From assembly GCA_017461395.1 (NCBI GenBank), contig JAFTYF010000033.1, positions 62,001-126,000 on the forward strand: 64,000 bases of DNA. The letters are read 5' to 3'. Both the position numbers and the translations under genes were made by a program. Below the pieces are notes generated by a model. That model made no database searches, was not told the origin of the DNA, and worked only from the letters and a program-made list of their open reading frames with translations. Positions 57,948 through 64,000 of the stretch are shown in pieces (within the stretch, counting starts at the first letter, position 1; every line of letters begins with the position of its first letter). Origin of the DNA: Ruminococcus sp. Lineage in GTDB: Bacteria > Bacillota > Clostridia > Oscillospirales > Ruminococcaceae.

Positions 57948-58189
57948 TTATTCCGGAAAATAACAGGACAAATCGTCGTTTTCCCAATTTGCCGGATTTT
58001 CTTCTATGTATCGCCAATATGCCGCATATTCATTTTCATTGCGGATGATGCAGGCATTGCCCCTACATATTTTGTATAATCCCAAAAATAATGTTGTTTA
58101 TTCTTGATACAAACGGTCACGAAATACGCGCCATTCCTGCTGTAATCGTATCCATGAAGCCGGATTGATTTCTGTACAGGCACATTCAT
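57948..58189 (-). pseudogene. Internally deleted REP-associated tyrosine transposase (RAYT/Y1) relic
   Basis: An N-terminal piece starting at 58189 encodes KSIRLHGYDYSRNGAYFVTVCIKNKQHYF, the typical start of REP-associated (IS200-like) transposases. A C-terminal piece in another frame, ending at the TAA at 57948-57950, encodes ACIIRNENEYAAYWRYIEENP and ANWENDDLSCYFPE, the typical end. The middle, including the HUH histidines and catalytic tyrosine, is missing. The pieces meet near 58053-58066 at GTAGGGGCAATGCC, which carries the same GTAGGGGC head as the dispersed hairpins. It is non-functional and lies inside the thrS leader. Confidence 0.82.
58053..58066 (-). repeat. GTAGGGGC motif at the RAYT deletion junction
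   Basis: On the minus strand GTAGGGGCAATGCC lies where the N- and C-terminal transposase pieces meet. It shares the head of the dispersed hairpin repeats but has only a minimal stem (GGC/GCC). Confidence 0.5.
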
Positions 58190-58208
58190 ATTATCACTCA
58201 CAAAAACA

Positions 58209-58443
58209 AAAAATCGCCCCTCATGCCCATAAAAAGGCTCAAGGGACGATAATTTACCGTGATTCCACCCTGATTCACACGGAGACAAAGACTCCGTATC
58301 TCATTGGCTCTGTAACGGGAGCTGCCGGCGTGTATTGGACGCACTCAGAGAGGGTGTGCATATTTTCTGCTTTGCAGCCTCGCACCAGCCGGCTGCTCTC
58401 TGAAAAAAGCGCTGAAAACTGCCTTTCTCATCAACGATTTATG
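58209..58443 (-). promoter_or_regulatory. T-box riboswitch (threonine) of thrS
   Basis: On the minus strand a stem I starts near 58443. It has the conserved CAGAGAGC and GGCTGGTGCGAGGC segments. Arms GCAGTTTTCAGCGCTTT and AAAGCAGAAAATATGC pair, followed by ACACCC (complement of 58352-58357), which holds the threonine codons ACA and ACC as specifier candidates. A stem ACGGAG/CTCCGT follows. The T-box sequence AGGGTGGAATCACGG is at 58271-58257. The terminator pairs ATCGTCCCTTGAGCC with GGCATGAGGGGCGAT before TTTTTTG (58250-58209). Uncharged tRNA-Thr would stabilise the antiterminator. Confidence 0.9.
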
Positions 58444-58458
58444 ATATGTTCAATTATG

Positions 58459-58487
58459 ATGATACCACAACTGACCTTATTTGTCAA
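58459..58487 (-). promoter_or_regulatory. SigA-type promoter of the T-box/thrS transcript
   Basis: On the minus strand TTGACA (58487-58482), 17 nt, TATCAT (58464-58459), 8 nt after the murA stop codon. Confidence 0.85.
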
Positions 58488-58495
58488 GTGTTTTT

Positions 58496-59797
58496 TCAGA
58501 CTGCTGCTCTGGAATTATCAGTTTCGGCTGTCTTATTATCGGGAACGCTTATCTTTTCGATATCAGCGCCGAGTGCACGAAGCTTTCCTTCCATGCAGTC
58601 GTAGCCTCTTTCGATATGGAAGATATCCTCGATTTCGGTGATTCCGTTAGCAGCAAGACCAGCTATGATAAGAGCTGCTCCGGCTCTGAGGTCGCAAGCC
58701 TTTACAGGAGCGCCCATAAGCTTTCCGGTACCCTCGATAAGAGCAACCTTGCCATTTACGGTAATATCTGCGCCCATACGTCTGAGCTCGTCCACATAGC
58801 GGAAGCGCTGTTCCCAGACGCCCTCAGTAACGATACTTGTTCCCTCAGCGAGGATAAGCAGCGTAGCTATCTGCGGCTGCATATCTGTCGGGAAACCGGG
58901 GTGAGGAGTAGTCTTGACATTTGCCTTTACGAGAGGTCCGTCAACCCATACTCTCATGCTGTCGTCGTACTGTTCGATATTTACGCCGATTTTTTCAAGC
59001 TTTTTTGTAATTGATTCAAGATGCTTAGGGATAATATTTTCAACAATGATATCACCCTTTGTTGCTGCGGCAGCGATCATGAAAGTTCCTGCCTCGATCT
59101 GGTCGGGGATAACAGAGTAAGTTGTACCGTGGAGCTGTTTTACGCCTCTGATCTTGATAACATCAGTTCCGGCGCCCATAATATTTGCGCCCATAGAGTT
59201 GAGAAAATTCGCAAGATCAACGATATGAGGCTCTTTAGCCGCATTTTCGATAACGGTAAGTCCTTCTGCCTTTACAGCTGCGAGCATTGCATTCATTGTA
59301 GCTCCTACTGTAACGACGTCGAAGAATATCTGGTTTCCTCTGAGCTTGTCTGCCTTGAGGTCAATCATTCCCTGACTGAGAGTATACTCAGCGCCAAGTG
59401 CAGAGAAAGCCTTAAGGTGCTGGTCGATCGGACGGTCACCGAGAGGACATCCTCCGGGCATTGATACTCTTGCCTTATTGAATTTTCCTAAAAGTGCTCC
59501 GAGGAAATAGTATGAAGCACGCATTTTTCTTGCCGTTTCATATGGAACGCATACCTTGTTAATGCCGGTAGGATCAATTCTGTAAATATCCTTGCCGAGA
59601 TTTTCAACCTCTGCGCCCATTTCTCTGAGTATTTTAAGGCAAATATTGACGTCGCTTATATTGGGAACGTTCTCAATGATACACGGCTCATCAGACAGGA
59701 TTACAGCAGGAAGAATAGCCACAGCCGCATTTTTTGCTCCGCTGATAACGACATTGCCGGTAAGACGTCTGCCGCCCTTTATTACAAACTTATCCAA
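58496..59797 (-). CDS. murA: UDP-N-acetylglucosamine 1-carboxyvinyltransferase MurA
   Basis: The 433-residue enzyme makes the first committed peptidoglycan precursor. It starts LDKFVIKGGRRLTGNVVISGAKNAAVAILPA. The catalytic, fosfomycin-sensitive cysteine is in MPGGCPLGDRPIDQHLKAF, and PTDMQPQIATLL and EGVWEQRFRYVDELRRMGA follow. The start is TTG at 59797, 9 nt after AAGGAG; the longer frame lacks a site and overlaps the cyclophilin gene. It lies about 60 nt downstream of the cyclophilin lipoprotein gene and may be co-transcribed with it. No hairpin terminator separates it from the thrS promoter. Confidence 0.96.
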   Translation of the reverse strand: MDKFVIKGGRRLTGNVVISGAKNAAVAILPAVILSDEPCIIENVPNISDVNICLKILREMGAEVENLGKDIYRIDPTGINKVCVPYETARKMRASYYFLGALLGKFNKARVSMPGGCPLGDRPIDQHLKAFSALGAEYTLSQGMIDLKADKLRGNQIFFDVVTVGATMNAMLAAVKAEGLTVIENAAKEPHIVDLANFLNSMGANIMGAGTDVIKIRGVKQLHGTTYSVIPDQIEAGTFMIAAAATKGDIIVENIIPKHLESITKKLEKIGVNIEQYDDSMRVWVDGPLVKANVKTTPHPGFPTDMQPQIATLLILAEGTSIVTEGVWEQRFRYVDELRRMGADITVNGKVALIEGTGKLMGAPVKACDLRAGAALIIAGLAANGITEIEDIFHIERGYDCMEGKLRALGADIEKISVPDNKTAETDNSRAAV

Positions 59798-59858
59798 ACA
59801 AATTCTCTCCTTAATTGCCGGAATATATAATTCCGATCTTTTTTCTTTTATTCTACTT

Positions 59859-60815
59859 TCAGTTTTCATCAGAAGCTTCTGTCTTTTTTTCTGTATCTGA
59901 AGCTCCGTCCATGTAATCAGCGATGAACCATTTAAGCTCCTCGCCCTCATATTTTCCTACTTTCACATATTCAAGAACAACAGGCTTAGCAGGAGTGCTC
60001 ACCTCTGCGCTGAACGCATTGCCCTGATATACCTCTACGTCCTGAACTGCAAAAATTATATCAAGTCCTTCATAAACCTGACCGAAAACGGTATATCCGC
60101 CGTCAAGCCACGGTGCACCGCCGGCTGTTGCAAGAACTTTCTTGATATCGTCGGAGAATGAATATCCGTTTGCTTCAAGCATTCCGAGATATTCGTCATC
60201 ATAAACTTCTCCGGTAACGATGTAGAACTGACTTCCGTTTGTTGAAGTTGCTCCGCTGTTTGCGTATGCGATAGTTCCTGCGGCGTGAGTAAGCTTATCG
60301 GAAACACCGCCGTCAAACTTTTCGCCCCAGATAGATTCGCCGCCGGTACCTGTACCGAGAGGATCACCGCCCTGAATCATGAAATCAGCCATAATTCTGT
60401 GGAATGTAAGTCCATCGTAGTATCCTTTTTCAGCAAGACCAACGAAATTTTCAACGCCAAGCTCAGCGTATTCAGGGAAAAGTCTGATCTTTACTTCGCC
60501 CTCATAGTCCTTGAATTTCATAATGATGATATCATCGCCGACCTCTGGAGCTGTGAAATTCTTGATCGAAGCGTTTTCAAGATCAATATCCGGAACTGAT
60601 CTGTCAGCAAATCTCGAAAGATCTATAGTGCCGTCTGCCGCAGAAACCGCAGTATTTCCGGCTGCAGCTGGAGAAGTTTCATCCTCTTTGTTCTCAGCTG
60701 CCTCCTCAGACGAACTGCTGCTCTTATCGTCGGTGTCGATATCCTTTCCGCATGAAGTAACTGCCGCTGCCGTCATAACTGTACAGAGCAGTGCAGCTAA
60801 TATTCTTTTAAACAT
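59859..60815 (-). CDS. Cyclophilin-type peptidyl-prolyl isomerase lipoprotein
   Basis: The 318-residue protein is a lipoprotein (FKRILAALLCTVMTAAAVTSC with the lipobox cysteine). A low-complexity acidic and serine linker (about 22-65) leads to a cyclophilin domain (about 95-275). The catalytic-site pattern is intact: GLTFHRIMADFMIQGGDPLGTGTGG with the arginine, then AYANSGATSTNGSQFYIV. It would assist folding of exported proteins at the membrane face. ATG 60815 lies 8 nt after AAGGAG; GTG 60824 overlaps that site. Confidence 0.92.
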   Translation of the reverse strand: MFKRILAALLCTVMTAAAVTSCGKDIDTDDKSSSSSEEAAENKEDETSPAAAGNTAVSAADGTIDLSRFADRSVPDIDLENASIKNFTAPEVGDDIIIMKFKDYEGEVKIRLFPEYAELGVENFVGLAEKGYYDGLTFHRIMADFMIQGGDPLGTGTGGESIWGEKFDGGVSDKLTHAAGTIAYANSGATSTNGSQFYIVTGEVYDDEYLGMLEANGYSFSDDIKKVLATAGGAPWLDGGYTVFGQVYEGLDIIFAVQDVEVYQGNAFSAEVSTPAKPVVLEYVKVGKYEGEELKWFIADYMDGASDTEKKTEASDEN

Positions 60816-60871
60816 AAATTTCACTCCTTAATTTTTCGTGAAACAAGAAATCGCTGTATCTCAACCTGTTT

Positions 60872-60900
60872 ATTATACTACAATATTTCTGATTTGTAAA
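60872..60900 (-). promoter_or_regulatory. SigA-type promoter of the cyclophilin lipoprotein gene
   Basis: On the minus strand TTTACA (60900-60895), 17 nt, TATAAT (60877-60872). Confidence 0.82.
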
Positions 60901-60971
60901 TAGTTTCCGCTTAAATTTGTAGGAATCAGTCAAACTGCCGGTGAAACTCACGGAATATTCGTAAAGCGTGA

Positions 60972-61766
60972 CTATTTTTCCGCATTTTCTTCTGATGAAT
61001 ACTCTTCTATTCTGACAGAGCGTATCTTTACATCAGCCGTAGGAGTACAGAATTTTCCCGTATCCTTTCCCTCCAGTGCGGAAAGCTTTTCGATAACCTC
61101 AAAGCCCTCGTATGTTTGTCCGATAATCGTCATCTGCTGTGAGAAATTAGGTATTCCGCCCTTTTCGATAAAAGCGTCGGCAAGCTCTGCGCTGGCTGAG
61201 CTTTCCTTTAAATCGCTGATAATATCTTCTGTGAATTCAATCGAATTGAGAATATAGAAGCGGCTTCCGTTATAGTATGTTCCGCCGCCGAGAACTTTTT
61301 CCTTGAAAGTACGGACATAGTCGGTCTGGACCATGCAGACTGCGCCTCTGAAAGGCCATAGATCCTGATGAAGCTCACGCTCGATATGTTCGTTTGTAGT
61401 TTTTCCGACAGAGCCGTTTTTCGCCGGAGTTCCGCCGCCGAAGTATTTTCCTTCCCGCGACTCAAAAACGTAGGTATCATCATAATAGCCGGATTTTGCA
61501 AGCTCCATGAAATTTCTGACAGCCTCCGGTGAACGTTCAGGATAAAGCACCATGCGGATTTCGCCCTCTGTCGTATCTATCACAGCTATCGGATCGCCGT
61601 CCTTTGGCTTTTCAAGCTGAACAAGCTCCATTGTATCCGGATTTACAACGATGTATATGTTATTTTTTTCTCGCTGTCCTGCCGCATACAGAAGTGCTAT
61701 CGTAAGCGTTCCCATTACAAGCGTCAGAATAAGAATAACCTTGAGCAGTCTTTTTCCCTCGTTCAT
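60972..61766 (-). CDS. Membrane-anchored cyclophilin-like protein with a degenerate active site
   Basis: The 264-residue protein has an N-terminal membrane anchor (LLKVILILTLVMGTLTIALLYAAG) and an outer cyclophilin fold (VIDTTEGEIRMVLYPERSPEAVRNFMELAKSGYYDD). The canonical FHRxxxxFMxQGGD stretch reads YVFESREGKYFGGGTPAKNG, so the catalytic Arg-Phe/Gln arrangement is not conserved. GSRFYILNSIEF replaces the usual NGSQFFI segment. It probably evolved into a binding or scaffold protein, or a weak isomerase. It has its own promoter and lies directly upstream of its intact paralogue. Confidence 0.87.
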   Translation of the reverse strand: MNEGKRLLKVILILTLVMGTLTIALLYAAGQREKNNIYIVVNPDTMELVQLEKPKDGDPIAVIDTTEGEIRMVLYPERSPEAVRNFMELAKSGYYDDTYVFESREGKYFGGGTPAKNGSVGKTTNEHIERELHQDLWPFRGAVCMVQTDYVRTFKEKVLGGGTYYNGSRFYILNSIEFTEDIISDLKESSASAELADAFIEKGGIPNFSQQMTIIGQTYEGFEVIEKLSALEGKDTGKFCTPTADVKIRSVRIEEYSSEENAEK

Positions 61767-61797
61767 ATTTATACCTCTTTATCTGTATTCTTATTCA

Positions 61798-61826
61798 ATT
61801 ATACCCTTTATTCCAACATTTGTCAA
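61798..61826 (-). promoter_or_regulatory. SigA-type promoter of the degenerate cyclophilin gene
   Basis: On the minus strand TTGACA (61826-61821), 17 nt, TATAAT (61803-61798). The -35 directly abuts a GCAGCGTGACGCTGC repeat. Confidence 0.88.
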
Positions 61827-62024
61827 GCAGCGTGACGCTGCACCCAGTTCACGTTCCCATGGCAGCGTGACGCTGCACCCAACTCACGTTCCCGTGCGCA
61901 TACGCACTCACTCTGTACAAGGCGGCAGTCTGCTATCGCATACGTAAGAAATCAAAGGCACCAGCGGTGCCCTCGTCCCACGTTTCCGTGGAAGCGTGAC
62001 GCTGCACCCAGTTCACGTTCCCAT
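61827..62024. repeat. Cluster of three GCAGCGTGACGCTGC repeats
   Basis: Copies at 61827-61859, 61862-61895 and 61993-62024 share the near-palindrome GCAGCGTGACGCTGC, then ACCCAGTTCACGTTCCC. The first two are direct neighbours. A fragment (GCGTGACGCT) recurs near 62106. Between them lie small palindromes (TGCGCATACGCA, GGCACCAGCGGTGCC). No gene is seen in 61830-62190. Confidence 0.85.
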
Positions 62025-62193
62025 GTGCGTTCCGCACATTCCTCTGTACGTTGCTGAACTTGCCATTCGCTCGTGGGAACAAATTTTATGCCGTTAATTT
62101 TTAAATGCGTGACGCTACAGTATGTGTAAAAAATATATAGGCAATGTAAGGTGCGATGCCCACATCTCACCGCAGAAAAATTACGTTCATAAC

Positions 62194-62220
62194 GGGCGGA
62201 TGCAAGCATCCGCCCCTACA
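62194..62220. repeat. GTAG-headed hairpin repeat (minus orientation), perfect stem
   Basis: Read on the minus strand: TGTAGGGGCGGATGC, TT, GCATCCGCCC. The 10-bp stem is perfect. Confidence 0.78.
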
Positions 62221-62248
62221 CAATGATACCAAAATTCAAATGACCGAT

Positions 62249-62325
62249 TGTAGGGGACGGCGTCTCGACGTCCCACATGATTCCGATGAAATTTCAAGTG
62301 CGTACACATGAGTTCGCCACTACAG
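62249..62325. repeat. Two further GTAG-headed repeats
   Basis: TGTAGGGGACGGCGTC, TC, GACGTCCCAC (62249-62276) is on the plus strand. The minus-strand copy at 62299-62325 reads GTAGTGGCGAACTC, then ATGTGTACGCAC, and is diverged. An AT-rich tandem (GCATTACGCATTACGAATT) follows at 62355-62380. Confidence 0.75.
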
Positions 62326-62394
62326 AACAATTTTCAATCTGTTGCAAATGCCGACGCATTACGCATTACGAATTACGCATAAAAAAGGTTCGCC

Positions 62395-64000
62395 TTAACT
62401 TGCAAATATTTTTTCAAGAATAATCAAAGCCGTATCACCGACCTTATCGGAATTGATTATTTCCAATGCAAGATCAGGGCGGTCTGTAATTATATTATCC
62501 ACACCAAGCGTCAGCATACGTTTTATATCCGATTTCCGGTTGACTGTCCACACAAAAACGAGCTTTCCGTTCTGATGTGCCGCCTCGACAACGCTTTTGT
62601 TTACGAAAATATGATTCAGGCTCACAGCGTCGATATCCGTCAGATCTGAATATCTCACTGATGCCGCAAGATTAGCTATAAGACCTGTTTTTATTTTAGG
62701 CTCCTGAGCCTTTACTCTCTGGAGCGCCTTGTACGAAAACGACGTGATATAGCATGATTTCGTGACACCGTACTCCTTGACAAGCTCAACCGTCTTGTCA
62801 ACTGTCAGATCAGCGTTTCCGGTGTCCTTTATCTCGATATTAAGCATACAGTCCTTGTCAACAAGCTCCAGAACCTCGGACAGAAGCATGATTTTTGCAT
62901 CCTCATATTCAGCGGAGTACCATGCACCGGCTGAAAGTTCCGACAGTTCCTCGTAGGTTCGGCGGTCTACACGTCCTCTGCCGTTGGTAGTCCGGCTGAG
63001 CGTATCATCGTGTATCACCACGACCTGCTCATCCTTTGTAAGCTGAACGTCAAGCTCGATGTAATCCGCTTTGCAGTCAATCGCGGCTTCAAAGGCATAT
63101 TTTGTATTTTCCGGTGCTGTTCGGGAAAATCCTCTGTGCGCCGTGACCTGAGTGCCGGATATCCGGGCATTTACTCTGATATTTCCTCTGTAAACGCCGA
63201 CAAAGTATGATATATTAAGTCCGATTCCTACAGCCGTTATAACTGCAATTAATGCGGCATTTTTCTTTTTTTCTTTTATTGGTCTTCCGCAGTCGGGCAG
63301 AGTGATCTCCTCATCTTCTCTTAAATCAGCCATGAATTTTCCTGTGAGCCAGCACATTATCGCCGGAGCCGAGAAAAATGCAGAGACTGCTCCGAATACC
63401 TTGATGGCATAAGTAAGGACATGAAGTGCGCTTCTGAAAGCGTTTGCCGACAGGGTAAAGCCTTTGATGATAAATATGATTATAACGCTTATTCCGAAAG
63501 TTGCCGCCGCTGTAATTCCGAGTATAACGAGAGTCCACAGCAGGAACTGCAATGCCATGCGGAATCTTTTATGGTTTATTTTTTCAAGGCTCTTTCTGCT
63601 GCATTCACCAAAGCTTTTTTCCGTAAGAACGAGATAATGCAGACAATAGCTTCGTCCGACGATCAGCAGAATTACCGCACTCTGTATTACAAGATACACG
63701 ATAACGGCGATACGGTTATCGAAATTCTGAAAAATACGACGCAGAACCGGCATTATTGAGCCAATAAAAGTACCCGATGACAGCGTAAATTCCGCAAACG
63801 GCATAAAGAGAAGAAATCTCATAAATCTCAGAATCCCAAGTCCTCTGAATGCCTGTGCAAAGCTTTTCAGACCTGCTTTCAGCATTCCTCCGACGGAGAC
63901 AGGTTCTTTTTTTGCGGCACATGAAAAACACGCCGCCAGTGCCGAAAGTTCGACAAATGCAAAGAACCCGACTGCAAAGAGGATAAGCAGAAGGAACAGC
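62395..64000 (-). CDS. Glycerophosphodiester phosphodiesterase with membrane domain (5' end outside window)
   Basis: At least 535 residues are present. The reading frame stays open to the window edge, so the start lies beyond 64000, and the internal ATG at 63885 is not the start. The N-terminal half is a multi-helix membrane domain of the GDPD membrane type. The C-terminal GDPD domain has the catalytic VTAHRGFSRTAPENTKYAFEAAI, the metal-binding YIELDVQLTKDEQVVVIHDD, and LNIEIKD. It would cleave glycerophosphodiesters, such as lipoteichoic or phospholipid-derived head groups, to glycerol-3-phosphate. The catalytic region is complete. Confidence 0.93.
   Translation of the reverse strand, partial: LFLLLILFAVGFFAFVELSALAACFSCAAKKEPVSVGGMLKAGLKSFAQAFRGLGILRFMRFLLFMPFAEFTLSSGTFIGSIMPVLRRIFQNFDNRIAVIVYLVIQSAVILLIVGRSYCLHYLVLTEKSFGECSRKSLEKINHKRFRMALQFLLWTLVILGITAAATFGISVIIIFIIKGFTLSANAFRSALHVLTYAIKVFGAVSAFFSAPAIMCWLTGKFMADLREDEEITLPDCGRPIKEKKKNAALIAVITAVGIGLNISYFVGVYRGNIRVNARISGTQVTAHRGFSRTAPENTKYAFEAAIDCKADYIELDVQLTKDEQVVVIHDDTLSRTTNGRGRVDRRTYEELSELSAGAWYSAEYEDAKIMLLSEVLELVDKDCMLNIEIKDTGNADLTVDKTVELVKEYGVTKSCYITSFSYKALQRVKAQEPKIKTGLIANLAASVRYSDLTDIDAVSLNHIFVNKSVVEAAHQNGKLVFVWTVNRKSDIKRMLTLGVDNIITDRPDLALEIINSDKVGDTALIILEKIFAS

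Overview
The window is a low-to-mid GC Firmicutes chromosome segment from a fibre-degrading Ruminococcus-type gut or rumen bacterium, probably of the R. flavefaciens group. The evidence is two secreted plant-wall enzymes with dockerin or dockerin-like modules (CE2 esterase at 48634, GH5 endoglucanase at 51283), the typical ruminococcal dockerin at the end of the GH5 protein, Gram-positive ribosome binding sites, a perfect CIRCE element on hrcA, an SRP RNA next to dnaX, and a T-box ahead of thrS. It looks like ordinary chromosome: no prophage, integrase, intact insertion sequence, CRISPR array, rRNA or tRNA was recognised.

Layout. 1-9.5 kb: smpB, a divergent AraC regulator/MATE pair with a perfect palindrome between them, an alpha/beta hydrolase lacking its nucleophile, tex, a yitT-ykgJ-GIY-YIG operon, a 64-residue protein and a second hydrolase. 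9.5-16 kb: a membrane-anchored MurF-like ligase, a DUF3592-like protein and ddl (D-Ala-D-Ala synthesis and addition), an acetyltransferase, and nfnAB (electron bifurcation). 16-22.5 kb: ppk1, a PP2C phosphatase with a small membrane protein, then ylxM-ffh-(Imm17-like)-rpsP-khpA. 22.5-29 kb: a complete phosphate operon pstSCAB-phoU-phoB-phoR behind Pho-box-like repeats. 29-34 kb: hrcA-grpE-dnaK-dnaJ. 34-41 kb: a VanY-type carboxypeptidase, a zinc-ribbon protein with four near-identical 24-residue repeats, mscL, SRP RNA, dnaX-ybaB-recR. 41-48.3 kb: feoB and a seven-gene minus-strand run cysE-cysS-yycJ-rlmH-birA-deoD-small membrane protein. 48.6-53.5 kb: the two cellulosomal enzymes around a small P-loop kinase. 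53.6-64 kb: aspartate kinase, T-box-thrS-udk, murA, two membrane-attached cyclophilins (one degenerate), and a membrane GDPD that runs off the end.

The least ordinary signal lies between the genes. At least a dozen short hairpins share a GTAG(G/A)GG head but have different stems. They sit in most larger intergenic gaps. One GTAGGGGC motif lies at the internal deletion junction of a REP-associated tyrosine transposase (RAYT) relic between the thrS T-box and the thrS start. RAYT enzymes are known to recognise GTAG-headed REP hairpins, so the window may hold remains of a REP/RAYT system with unusually variable stems. A second family built on the near-palindrome GCAGCGTGACGCTGC, and a 0.2-kb MITE-like inverted repeat before ppk1, add to this.

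Almost every promoter I could place has a TTGACA/TATAAT-like pair at exactly 17 nt. I used that spacing, together with ribosome binding sites, to shorten several upstream starts (smpB, the 3031 hydrolase, yitT, dnaX, thrS, murA, rpsP, khpA and others). Functions are assigned from motifs and remembered family sequences; no database search was run.
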